Shown here: positions 1-10,322 of the stretch, in pieces
Numbering within the stretch: the first letter of the stretch is position 1
Layout of the letters: each line of letters starts with the position of its first letter
Assembly: GCA_037693485.1 (NCBI GenBank)
Contig: CM075345.1
Location: forward strand, 89,486,001 to 89,550,000
DNA length: 64,000 nt
Direction: 5' to 3'
DNA from: Kitagawia praeruptora
Lineage: Eukaryota > Streptophyta > Magnoliopsida > Apiales > Apiaceae
Notes under the pieces: model-generated
What the model saw: only the letters and a program-made list of their open reading frames with translations
What the model was told of the DNA's origin: nothing
Database searches by the model: none
Program-made: the position numbers and the translations under genes

Positions 1-39
1 GTCATCGATGGATAAACTGTTTTCTCAACCGTCCAATCT

Positions 40-310
40 TTATCCGTTGATATACATATTTCTTTTTATAGCCGTTGGTAAACGTGTATAATTAATCACG
101 GCTGTACTTCTTTTCTTTTCATTTATTATCTGACAGTTACTTTTGTCCAATGGGGTAATTACTTTTAATTATTTCATTTTTAATTCTTGGAAAATATAAA
201 AGGCTGTCTTGTGCTCTCACATCTCACCTTTATTCATTTTCAAGAATCTCATAAGTTAACTGCATCTTCTTCACTAAAACTCTCTCTGCAACAAAAGTTC
301 AAACACTTCA
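40..310 (+). promoter_or_regulatory. Internal promoter-like spacer upstream of family A extra ORF
   Basis: A TATA box (TATAAAAGG, 195-203) is followed by a CT/CA-rich leader and an ATG at 311 in good plant context (TTCAATGGCG). One copy of the family word in inverse orientation (TATCCGTTGATA) lies near 40-52, and a degenerate copy near 66-76. The arrangement suggests that the extra ORF is transcribed from its own promoter. This is inference; no transcript is seen. Confidence 0.5.
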
Positions 311-3300
311 ATGGCGCCTATTGTCAAGATGATGTCATCCACTGGGTTTACCTATGAGAAGAACAATTTCGCAGCCTTTGTTGACACAGCGAACGCTCTA
401 GAAGTATATCACATCATATGATAAATTTCGTGAAGAAATGCAAACTGTCATATGCTATGACTACCACCACACCCCTCATTCATGAAGTAATTGAGGAAAT
501 GTGGACATCGGCTGAATTTAATGGTAATGATGAAACTATCTCTTTTTCTCTTAAAGGTAAAAATTATGTGGCTAATTCTGATGTCTTTACTGCATGTTTA
601 AAATTACCTGAAAATAATTGTACATCATTTCCAACCGATGCTGAAATAGTTACCATGCTAAACTCAAGTGGATATGCATTTAGTATTGACAATTTAGGCA
701 AAATTGTTAGGAAGGGTATGGTTAAAGAATGGAGTTATCTGTGTGATGCTTTCATTAAAACTTTTTCTGGTAAAATTAGTAATTTTGATGCTGTTACTAA
801 AACCATGCTAGTGATGCTTTGTATGCTCTTAACTGATAAATACTTCAATTTTGGCACACTAGTGATGTATGAAATAGCAGCTAAATTAGGTAACAAAGAA
901 ACTAGGGGCAAAAATATCTACTTTGCTAGATTTTTTATGCTTTTAGGCCTGCATATGTCAGATAATGAGCTATCCCTCTCTAACCCGGATAACAAGTTCA
1001 GTTGTTTTGTACAGGAGAAGAGAGTCCTCAGTGACTTGATTCGAATGAATCTGAATGCAGGAGTGCAATTGGTTTATCCACCAATTGTTCAGGTAGCTTC
1101 TAATCTTATTACTCCTATCTCTACCCAAATTTCTTTGCCTTCCACTGTCACAATGGAGTCTGTAGTTGTGACCAAACAGGCTCCTACCCAAGTGACTAAA
1201 TCCAAAGTCTCAAAACCACAATCTAAAAGACAAACCTCAGGTGTCTCTCAAAAGACACCTGTTGCAAAAACTACCAAAACTCTTGAGGGGAGTGTGAAGG
1301 TGGTAGTGAGTGGTGAGGGACAGGGTGAACATCAAAGAAGCCCTAAGGATAAGGAAGGTGAGGCAGGTGCAACCAACATTTCAGTCTCTCAAAAGACTCT
1401 TAATGAACCTTCAAGCCAAATTCTAGTAACATCCTCTCAACAGGGTGTGACTACTGATTTTAGTTCCATTCCAGGAACACTGCACAAAAGGGCAAGAGAC
1501 ACAGATAGCTCTCACTCAAAAACCTATGGTAGAAGAGTAAAGTCCAAAACCATTGGGGAATCACAGGGTGCACACACAGTACAGCAAACTGTACCTTCTC
1601 AAATTCAGTTTGATGTGACTTCAATAAATGTGGAGTCACAGCCCCTTGATCTTAACCTTCAAATCGATACACATTTTAATCCACCATCACCAACTCCATC
1701 TCTGGATGTGGATATGATATCTACATCAATTCCTGATTCACCATCTTTAAAATTCTTGGAGAAGCCCCACTCAACAATTGGTGGTCATCATCTTTTAGAT
1801 GATTTGTTGGGCCATCAATCTTCCATTCCTGAATTCACAACACTATCTGTGGCCTCTTCCTTAAAATCAATCACCACAGATTCAGTGTTGGTTTTCACTT
1901 CAACGAATACTCTTTTTCCTTCATCAACGGATATCCTTCATCCGTTGACAGGTGTTTCTCCATCAACGGATGTGTCTACAACTAATTATCCGTTGATAGC
2001 AATAACTACTACATCAACGGATACACTTTATCCGTTGACAACTCTCTCTACCACTGCAAAATGTGACATTCCCATGTCAACTGTGGAGGAGTTTGTAGTA
2101 GTTGAAACACTTTTAGGAATGAGGGAAGGGAGTGAGAGGTTGCCTTGTGAGCAGGCAAAAGGAGAGAAAAATAATGAGAGGCTAACCATTTCTTCCGGTC
2201 AGGCAAAAGGAGAGCAAGAGAGTTCCACCTTAGTAGGTGAAGGTGAGGGTGTGAGAGGTGTGAGCCAGGGGGAGTCCCTGATGCAAGAAAGAAGAGATGA
2301 GAGGAGAGAAGGGACTACAGGAGAAATAAGGCAGGAAGATTCAGCCATTGCAAGTGAGTTAATGGAGGTTAATGAAGCTTCCAAAGAGATGGAATTTCGA
2401 CAAGAATATCAGTCAATTATTGACTCCATCATGTCCCTGCCTATCAAATCATGGCACAACAGGGCAATGTGGAGGCAGAGGAGGCAATGCAACTAGTGCA
2501 CACCTCAGAATCTCTTCAAAGAGCAAAAGAAGCTTTTTAAACCCTGTCTCCAAGTGCTGGAAGTGAAGATTTTAGCAGTGATGACAGTCAAAGTTCAGAT
2601 GGTGAAGAAATCAATGAAGAAGAAACTCCAGAATGGATGTTTACAAATTCCACTGAACTTAGGGATCTCAATGTGGAAATCATGAAGCAATATCACTCTG
2701 CTAAGGCTGAGCACCAAACTGCAGAACCACAGAAAAAGACTGTTCTTGAGCAGGTTATGGCCTCACTGAAATTGCAAAAGATGCAAACAGTTATTCAAAG
2801 AACACAACAGGAGGAGGTCAAAACTGCAATTAGAGATATGAAGATAGAACTAGATGCCAGGATTGAGGCACTAGCTCCTACTACCACTCAGAAGGTGCTT
2901 ACTAGCAAACTTCTCAAAGAAGATAGCCTGGCTAAGTCTGTTCAACTTCTTTCCTCCAGAGTGGATAGTATAGAATCTCAAATGCAAACTATCATTGCCA
3001 ATCAATCAAAACAAACTCAACTACTGGAAATGCTACTTGCAGCTTCATCCCCAACCCTTGATGCTAACAAAAAGGGGGAGAAAATGGGAACAAGCAAAGA
3101 AGAGGCTGCAACATCATCTGGTCAAATTCAAGCTACCAGTAGTAAGATAGCACAGATTGAGGGGGAGCAACAGCCAATTGTAGTGGTCAATCCAACAGAT
3201 TTTGAAATAAAGGCTTCCCCTTTGAAGAAACAAGTGGCTTTGCCTGAGATTCAAAGTTTAGAAGAAATCTCAGATGGTGAAAGGCAAGCCAGAATAGAAG

Positions 3301-4766
3301 CTTTGGAAAAGATTAACAAGGAGACTAGTGAAAGAATTCTAAAGACAGAGAGGATGATCAATGAATCAACTGCATCATCTCTGTTTCTTAATGCTCAATC
3401 TTCTGCTCCAACAATATCAACCACAATCATGAAAGTGCTCACTCCAAAGATTGTGGCTCCTACATTCTATGATGCTGAGCCATCATATGTCAAAGAGTTT
3501 GAACCAACCATCAAAACCAGAGCCTACTCACCTCCAAAGGAAAATGGGAAGAACAAGCTTCAGTTAGACTACCCATTTCCCAAGGATGATGAAGAAAAGC
3601 TAATGGGAAAGACAATCATGGAGTTCAAAGTGCAGACAAATAAGAGTGTAAGAGATTGGATGGCTGTAATCATGAGGAATGGAAAAGTATTAAATATATC
3701 CAACAACCATCCTAGATTTGTGGAAGCTAAAAGAGAAGAAGTCTCCAGAATCCAAAGGGAAGCTCATCCAAGTACAGAAAATCAACATGAAAACTCAGAT
3801 GAGAAACAAGCCAGGCTGGCTCAAGAGTTAATGGATGAGGTAGAGGTTGAAATGAAGGAACCTGAGGAAGTTCCCAAAACCAAACCTAAAAGAAGGAAAG
3901 CTAAAACCAAAAGGGTTCTTTCTCCAGAACCCTTTCCAGAAAAAGAAACTACTGGCTCGTCATTATCTATATCTGCAACAGTAATCGACCCAACTGTAAA
4001 CTTTCATGGTGATCCCATAATGCCTAAAGAAGAACCAATGAATTTTGATTCAATTGAAGTTCCTTCATTCTTGCTGAATCCAAAACAGAAGAAAAGGGCT
4101 CCAAAGAAGCAACTCTCAAAGGGACCAGTTCAAATTGCTAGGGTACCTGCTATTGTCAAACAGCCAATTTTGGAAAACAAAGAAGACTTTATCTATCAGG
4201 CAGAAATTGAAGAATACTCTGGCATGAATCTATATTTGGATGAATTGTCAGAAGTAAGAGGAATTGACAAGTACAAGAATCAGCCTGAGAGATTAGTGTT
4301 TGTCTACAAGGGAGGAAGTCAGAGGACATGGCCATTACAGAAGGTTCTTGGAGAGAATTATCATACATTGACCAAAGTGTTCTCAGCATTCAAGAGACAC
4401 ACAGGGTTCTCTAAGACAGCTAGAAGGGAGATAATTAGCAGAATAGAAGAAATAAGGAGAGAATGGAACTCACCCTCAAGTCTACCAAAGAAAATGAAGA
4501 TCCCACATAATGGACAGAAAATCCACATTCAACCCTTTTGGATGATGGAGTTCAGGGATGAAGAGGGCACTAGGAGATTCTTCAGGTTAGAAGACCAACT
4601 GTCAAAGGCTAGTTCTGATTACCTAAGATGGTTACAACTAAAGCTAAATCCAAAAGTTGTTGAAGAAGATACCTTCTATAGGCAACTTCAAGTGCAAATT
4701 GAGTCCAACTCTGCCAAGGAAGGAAAGTCAAGGGTGCAGCCAACCAGAGAGAGGAAACATCATTAA
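311..4766 (+). pseudogene. Extra (envelope-like position) ORF of family A copia, broken
   Basis: Roughly 1,480 codons after pol in a copia element. Function unknown; such ORFs in SIRE elements are called envelope-like by position only. An ATG at 311 opens the frame, which shifts by one base near 415. A long frame follows to about 2450, another one-base shift occurs before the stop at 2494-2496, an in-frame TAA lies near 2539, then an open frame runs to 4766. The N-terminal part is globular and aligns without gaps to the family B extra ORF: TML, KEW and KLG sit at identical spacings (24 and 53 residues). The middle is Ser/Thr/Pro-rich and disordered. The second half has a likely coiled coil (around 2700-3000), Lys/Glu-rich stretches and a compact C-terminal domain (about 4180-4640) not found in family B. 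No convincing signal peptide or membrane segment was seen. Confidence 0.7.
1924..2038 (+). repeat. Coding copies of family A word TCAACGGAT
   Basis: Six perfect 9-mers in 115 bp, alternating orientation: TCAACGGAT at 1924, 1963 and 2014; its complement ATCCGTTGA at 1940, 1988 and 2030. They fall in the disordered linker of the extra ORF, where they translate as STD and HPL/YPL tripeptides. The same word fills the LTR. Confidence 0.85.
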
Positions 4767-4930
4767 TTTGCTCAATCCAAAGGAGCACATCTCTGATAAG
4801 TTTCTTAAAGCTTTCTGTTTTTAATTTTTGTAGCTTAATACAATCTTTGCATACGGTAGTGTATATATCTTTAGGAATGTTTTGTTATCATCAAGGTTCT
4901 GAATTTATGCTTTATTGCCATCAAGTATAA

Positions 4931-4942
4931 ATTGGGGGAGAT
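4931..4942 (+). other. Polypurine tract, family A
   Basis: ATTGGGGGAGAT lies directly before the TGTTAGG start of the 3' LTR, as expected for the plus-strand primer of an LTR retrotransposon. Confidence 0.8.
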
Positions 4943-5927
4943 TGTTAGGAATATGTTGTAGTTGATGATAACTTAACATTCAAGCAAAATTGTATAAGTC
5001 AAGTTTTGTAACTGTCAACGGATAAGACTTTATAACTATATTCGTTGACAGGTAGCTCATCAACGGATGAGGTTTTGTAGTATACTGCAATATCTCTATT
5101 TATCAGTTGATAGTGTTTTTGTTCAGAGTCATGTTGACCATCAATGGATAGGCAGAATAGGGTAGCCAATTGTAAATAAGCTATGCTATGTAATTCTGTC
5201 TAAGTGAAAGTGTATCAACGGATAAGAACAGGGCTCTATCAACGGATACAACTCAATTTACTCTATCAACGGATACAGCACAAACTACCATCAACGGATA
5301 ACTGTGCACAACATCAACGGATAATCATTATCACTTTATCCTATGCTAGCTAAGGATTAGCAGTTGATAAGGACAGGTTTGACTGACAGATCACATGGGT
5401 TGATAGTGGGTATAAAAAGCAGTATGGCAGCCATACTTTGGAAACACAGAAGAAAGAAGCATTCCATTTACACAGTACATACAAGAAAGGTGCAGGGGAC
5501 ATATCTGTTCACAAAGACAACCTTTCGGCTGCATGTGGATTTGGAGTGGAGTAGCAAGTCAACTTGAATTAGATTAATATTATCTTATTCCTGTAGTACT
5601 TGTAAACTTGGGATATATAACCAAGTGTAGCAACTCTTTAGAGATTAAGAAAACAGACATATTTGCTTAGGGTTTCTTGAATATCCTTAGAAGCAAAGAG
5701 TTGTAAAAACAGAAGCTGTGTACATTTGTATCACAGAGTTTTCTTCAAATAAAAGTCTCAGGTGGTACATTTAACCACCTGATTTTTTATGTGTTTGCGA
5801 ACCATTTCTTATTCAGCAATTATTTCCTTATAGATTTCTGTGGTTTTTATCAGAAATTTATAATTATCAAGAATTGTATTCAACCCCCCCTTCTACAATT
5901 ATACAAGTGTGTAATCTGGGAATAACA
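4943..5927 (+). repeat. 3' LTR, family A copia (985 bp)
   Basis: Starts TGTTAGGAATA and ends GGGAATAACA, giving TGTTA/TAACA inverted termini. A TATA box lies at 5411-5419, a polyadenylation signal-like AATAAA near 5748, and a U5 C-run (TTCAACCCCCCCTTCTACAA) at about 5879-5898. The U3 part carries the TCAACGGAT array. The 5' LTR is outside the window, so insertion age cannot be judged. Confidence 0.85.
5015..5322 (+). promoter_or_regulatory. TCAACGGAT word array in U3 of family A LTR
   Basis: Seven perfect TCAACGGAT copies (5015, 5059, 5215, 5239, 5266, 5291, 5314) plus degenerate ones near 5041, 5102, 5152 and 5361. The extended form TATCAACGGATA has inverted TATC/GATA flanks around an AACG core. 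AACGG is the core of plant three-repeat MYB (MSA) sites, and CCGTTG fits the general MYB consensus CNGTTR. The array sits about 90-400 bp upstream of the LTR TATA box, so an enhancer role is plausible. Confidence 0.7.
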
Positions 5928-6520
5928 TAAATCTCTAGTAACACTAACATTACCTACGTGTCTTGCAAATTACTAAGATATCATGACCGTGTATGCATAT
6001 ATACATATTTATATATGTATTTAACATGTAAGATTCTAAGATTCCACTTAGATTCTAAGATCTTCAATAATTAAGCTATTTCATGCACAAATATTAAATT
6101 TAACATGAAATTAATATAAAATTTATATGATTGTATTACAAAAATGTAAGGATTTAATGTTAAATTTTACAATAATTTTAAAATTAAAAGTTTATGACAT
6201 TCTACTTTATATTTGATATGTTAAACTTAATAATGGTTATATTTTGTGATTATAATCTTAATTATCTATTTTTATCAAAAACGAAGTGCTATAATATTGT
6301 TATTTCGTATTTTTATATAAGAGTATTCATTATCAAATGTGTATATCCATATGTATAAATTTTTATATGTATATTCACATATTTTTATGAAAATATAATT
6401 ACAATGGATTACAAATAATTCTAAGGGTATTTACCAAAAATTCTAATTTTTTTAAGTTTTTTTGCGATTTTACTATTTTCTCAAAATATTTGTAAAAATA
6501 CCAATTTATTTGCAAAAATA
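5928..6520. other. AT-rich spacer, nothing recognised
   Basis: Roughly 600 bp of AT-rich DNA directly after the family A LTR. No ORF with recognisable product, no inverted-repeat element and no RNA gene seen. Confidence 0.6.
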
Positions 6521-7262
6521 CTTAGGTTGCATATGCAACCTTATATGTAACCTATGCAACTGAAAACTAAAACTTGAATTTTCATTTTTTTCCAACTTCT
6601 AGTTATATATATAAGAGCATCTTCAACCATACATACCCCTTAGCTAAAATTGTATCGGAAATACCATAAATAAAATTTATGGAGAATGTGTAAAAATATT
6701 TCATCTCCAACGGGACATAACTGTTAGCTAAAATTTTAGATAATATCATCATATTGCTATATTTGTCAAAACTCTTTAGACCTGTAGTAAAACTCCATAT
6801 CATCAATTACCATATTATAATAATATATTCTATTTTTAACAACTTGAAATAATGAAACATACTATTTTTAAATTATAGCCAATCAATATAGCCAACTACA
6901 TTGGAGTAAAACACCTTACAAATTCAACAAATTTTACATAATCATTATTTAGCTAATCATTTTAGCCAATACTATTGGAGATGCTCTAAGGGTTGCGCAG
7001 CAGAAAAAAATAAAATCCTATGCAACTGAATGCAACTAAAAACTGAAATTGAATTTTCCATTTTTTCCAACTTCTAGTTATATATAAGGGCTGCGCAGCA
7101 ACAAAAAATGAAAATTTAACTTTTAATTTTTAGTTGCATTCAGTTGCATAAACAACCTATGCAACTTAATGCAACTAAAAATTGAAAGTTGAAAATTCAG
7201 TTTTGCATTCAATTGCATATGCAACCACATATGCAACTCAAATCAACCTGTTGCGCAGCCTT
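6521..7262. repeat. GCAAC/GTTGC-rich tandem repeat block
   Basis: Degenerate repeated units built from TGCAACTGAATGCAACTAA-like words, with GGTTGCGCAGC blocks near 6990, 7088 and (inverted) 7250. Two units share the segment CCAACTTCTAGTTATATATA followed by AAGGGYTGCGCAGC; the left one is interrupted by a MITE (6615-6986) and the right one (around 7065-7100) is uninterrupted. Confidence 0.6.
6615..6986. mobile_element. Tourist-like MITE 1 (PIF/Harbinger type)
   Basis: 372 bp with terminal inverted repeats GAGCATCTTCAA / TTGGAGATGCTC, flanked by TAA on both sides (6612-6614, 6987-6989), the PIF/Harbinger target size. The nearby uninterrupted repeat unit around 7065-7100 shows the empty site. 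Same family as the element at 8364-8758. No transposase ORF. Confidence 0.8.
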
Positions 7263-7289
7263 TACAAATAAGATTGTATTTTTGCAAAT

Positions 7290-7521
7290 AAGATAGTTTG
7301 TCTGTTTGGCTGCTACTTAAAATAAGTCCTTATGAACTTATTTTCGGGTAAAAATTTCATATCTTGATAATTTTTTTATACAAGTATTTAATGTATCTTT
7401 AAGATTCAAAAAGTTGCAAATAAAAGTTAAATTTTTCAGAAAAAAGTTAGAAATCTTTAACTTTGTTTGAAAGTAAGTTGACTTATTTTGGAAAATAAGT
7501 TCCCTCAAACACCCCCAGTAT
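7290..7521. mobile_element. Possible hAT-type MITE
   Basis: A loose inverted repeat: the left arm around 7300-7345 (TTTGGC...CTTAAAATAAGTCC) faces the right arm around 7480-7515 (GACTTATTTTGG...TCAAACACCC). TGTTTGG-like ends with AACTTATTTT are common in plant hAT MITEs. No clean TSD was found. Confidence 0.35.
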
Positions 7522-7559
7522 TTTTGAAATTTTTTTTTGAAAATTATTTTAGCAAAAGA

Positions 7560-7952
7560 TTTCTAGACAAGGGTATTTATGAAAAAAAAATCCTAATTAT
7601 AGTGAATAATTATGTAATTTTTATTAAATAATAATGAAGAAACATTGATTAAACTAATATCTTATGTATATTAATGAATATTAAAATTTATTCTTATATA
7701 ATTATAAGTTATATAGATATTAGTGAGATTAATGCAACTATTAATAGATATTAATGTGAGAGATAGATAAATTAAATATTTATAGATATTAATGAGAGTA
7801 TTAATTAGATTGAATAAATTTTTATTGATAATAATCAGAGTAATAATTAGATAAAATAAATATATTATATATCTATTAATGAGGGTGTTTATGATTAATG
7901 AGGGTATTTAGATAAAATAAATTTTATTACTATTAATGTTATCAGTCAATTA
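7560..7952. repeat. AT-rich DNA with degenerate ATTAATGAG repeats
   Basis: Repeated words such as AGATATTAATGAGAG and ATTAATGAGGGT recur about every 40-60 bp up to the Helitron border. No gene seen. Confidence 0.4.
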
Positions 7953-8311
7953 CTAGCTTATAGCCCGTGCAAAGCACGGGTTACTTTTAATATTTTATAA
8001 TTTATTTATAATATAATATTATAAATATTGATTTTAATATGCTATTGAAAGAATTCAAACCTTACATATTTGTATATAATAATTTTTAGTATTAAATATA
8101 AATTAATATGTTGTTGGCGGGAATCGAACTTTGGACCTCTGCATATAATAACTTTTAGTATTTTAGTATTGTTAAATCTAACGGTCATGTTCTATTTGAG
8201 TTGCTGATCTAACGGTGATAAGTGAGGGATAACCAAAAATGGGGATAACCAAAAATAGGGGGTAACCAACTACAAATTATACCCCTTTTGCTTATTATAA
8301 TATAGTATAGA
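7953..8311 (-). mobile_element. Short non-autonomous Helitron (359 bp)
   Basis: On the minus strand it starts TCTATACTATATTATAATAA at 8311 and ends with the hairpin CCCGTGC-TTT-GCACGGG followed by CTATAAG and CTAG at 7953. It lies between an A (5' side) and a T (3' side), the Helitron AT target. No Rep/helicase coding capacity. The hairpin and CTAG end match the 3' ends of the nest at 26655-32136. Confidence 0.8.
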
Positions 8312-8363
8312 TATGGAGTATAAAAAACTAAAAAAAATTAGGACCTGTTGCAACAGCACTAAG

Positions 8364-8758
8364 AGCATCTCCAACCCAAACAAATCTGTTAGCTAAATCC
8401 TAGTTGGCACTTCATATAGCTAACTTATATACATAATTACCTTCTCCAACCACAATCTGTTAGCAATAAAAATTTTAGATAACCTCACTTGGTCTTCTAT
8501 ATTTGTTGATCCACTACCATTATCTATAAATGGCCACATCATCTCCCTCCAACTTTATATTAATATTTTACACTTTTTTCATATCCAACTCATCTCCCTC
8601 CAATAATTATAATAGTAAAATTTTGTTTTTGAAATATAGCTAACAAATATAGCTAACAACATTGGAGCAAAATCACTTTTTCATCATCTATAATATAGCT
8701 AATTATTATTATATATTATTTTAGCTAACCAATTTACCTAATAGCATTGGAGATGCTC
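8364..8758. mobile_element. Tourist-like MITE 2
   Basis: 395 bp with terminal inverted repeats GAGCATCTCCAA / TTGGAGATGCTC and TAA duplicated on both sides (8361-8363, 8759-8761). Internal GTTAGCTAAA-type sequence is shared with MITE 1. It lies about 470 bp beyond the stop codon of the ZIP gene. Confidence 0.8.
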
Positions 8759-9042
8759 TAAGGGCCACCTAGCTATATGTCCACTGTATTGACAGAGGGC
8801 GTGGTAGCCGGAACATATAGTCCTCAATCAATAACGTCTCTTGGAACAAATTTGGGACATTTAACATTTTTTTTTTCTTTTTATTTTTATACAGCAAGGA
8901 GCATGACTGCATTGGTGTGGAATCAAATGGTTTATCCCTTAAAATATAACATATGTAAAATTAAATATTTAGGTCAACTTAGAATTACGCAGTAGTCGTA
9001 GATAATGTGTAGCTGTGTATAATTTTGTCAAATTAAAATGTT

Positions 9043-9175
9043 ATTTTCAGAACATTTTTTTTTATTTCCAGAACAATATGTGTTGCATATTTCCCCTGCA
9101 TTCACAATATGTAACATATTCTAATACAATAGGCAACATATAGTTCTGGAAATAAAAAAAAGTGATCTGGAAATA
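9043..9175. repeat. Short fold-back repeat at the 3' side of the ZIP gene
   Basis: Arms around 9048-9085 and 9132-9170 are inverted copies of one another (core GTTCTGGAAATAAAAAAA), able to form a stem. About 50 bp from the ZIP stop codon, so it may lie in the 3' UTR. Could be a tiny MITE. Confidence 0.5.
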
Positions 9176-9224
9176 TTTCCCAATAAAAATTTACAAGAAG
9201 AGTAACAGATTACAAAATCAAAAT

Positions 9225-10278
9225 TTAAGCCCATTTAGCTATAAGAGACATACAACCGGCGCCAAGAAGAAGGGAAACATTGGCCCCCAGATGAAGCCTT
9301 GCATTGTTTTGTAATTTTGGACTCATAAAATCAACAGCAAGAAGATCAACCAGTGCCATGTATATCAAGATTCCGGCTGATGCTGCATCGAAACTGCCCT
9401 CTACAATCAGGGCTGTTGTGCTGTTCTCGTCGTAAGTATTTGTTATTCCTAATCCAATACAAATCCCGATCGGAGTTGTCAGGGAGAAAAACAATGCCAT
9501 TATTGTAACTGCTCGAGACTTGAATTTTGCCTGCATATTTTGACCGGAATCATATTAGTATATTGGATACTGCAACGAATTACCAGTATTAACAATTCTT
9601 AAAGTCGTATGGTCCCTTAATATATAGCTAAGTTGATTTCTCCTACATGTCTCTGTATATAAACAAATGTTGGTCACACATTATTTCCGAGTACTGACGA
9701 AGCCTTAAGTTGACCACATAAATAATATGTTAAATTTATTTGAAGATAAGCATAAGCCAATTTGATTCCAAACAATGCAGTAGTCATGCAGCGCAACGCC
9801 ATATAGGGTGATTGATTGACTAGTCTCAAAGAGTTCTTGGTTCAAAGTAAAAGAAACAACCCAAAGATAGCGTCAGTATCAATTGTAATATTTTCAATAT
9901 CTTACATATGAGATTAAAACTAGGGAATTTATATAATATGTCCCAAATTAATAGGTAATTTTAAGAATATGTCCCATCATATTGATTTATTAATTATATG
10001 TTCCATTATCAATTTTTAAGTTTTATAGAGACCATTATACCTTTTTTTATTAATTAATTACTATTATAAGTATATCACAATTTTAAAATTTTAATAACTT
10101 AAAAAAAATATATATTTATATTTTTTTGTACAGGACCCTGCTAGGGGTGTTTTTTTATATATATTTTAACTATAAAATAAATATTTATTTTCATGTTTTA
10201 AATTAGGATATAGTATTAAAAAAACCCAAACTACTCTGAAATCAATAATTCGAACAGGTTTTTTTTTTGTCAGGAGTA

Positions 10279-10322
<44 letters not shown>

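Larger units (their letters stand above)
1..5927 (+). mobile_element. SIRE-type Ty1/copia element, family A, 3' part
   Basis: Right-hand part of an LTR retrotransposon whose gag and pol lie outside the window to the left. Seen here in order: a promoter-like spacer, an extra ORF in the envelope-like position (311-4766), a polypurine tract and the 3' LTR (4943-5927). The SIRE assignment rests on the extra ORF after pol, the U5 C-run shared with the other copia families in this window, and the homology of its extra ORF to the one in family B, which has SIRE-like pol. Target-site duplication cannot be checked because the left border is absent. Confidence 0.75.

Noticed and set aside
8777..8995. 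72-codon plus-strand ORF beside the Tourist MITE
   Set aside because: Low complexity, no domain, lies in AT-rich spacer; likely chance.
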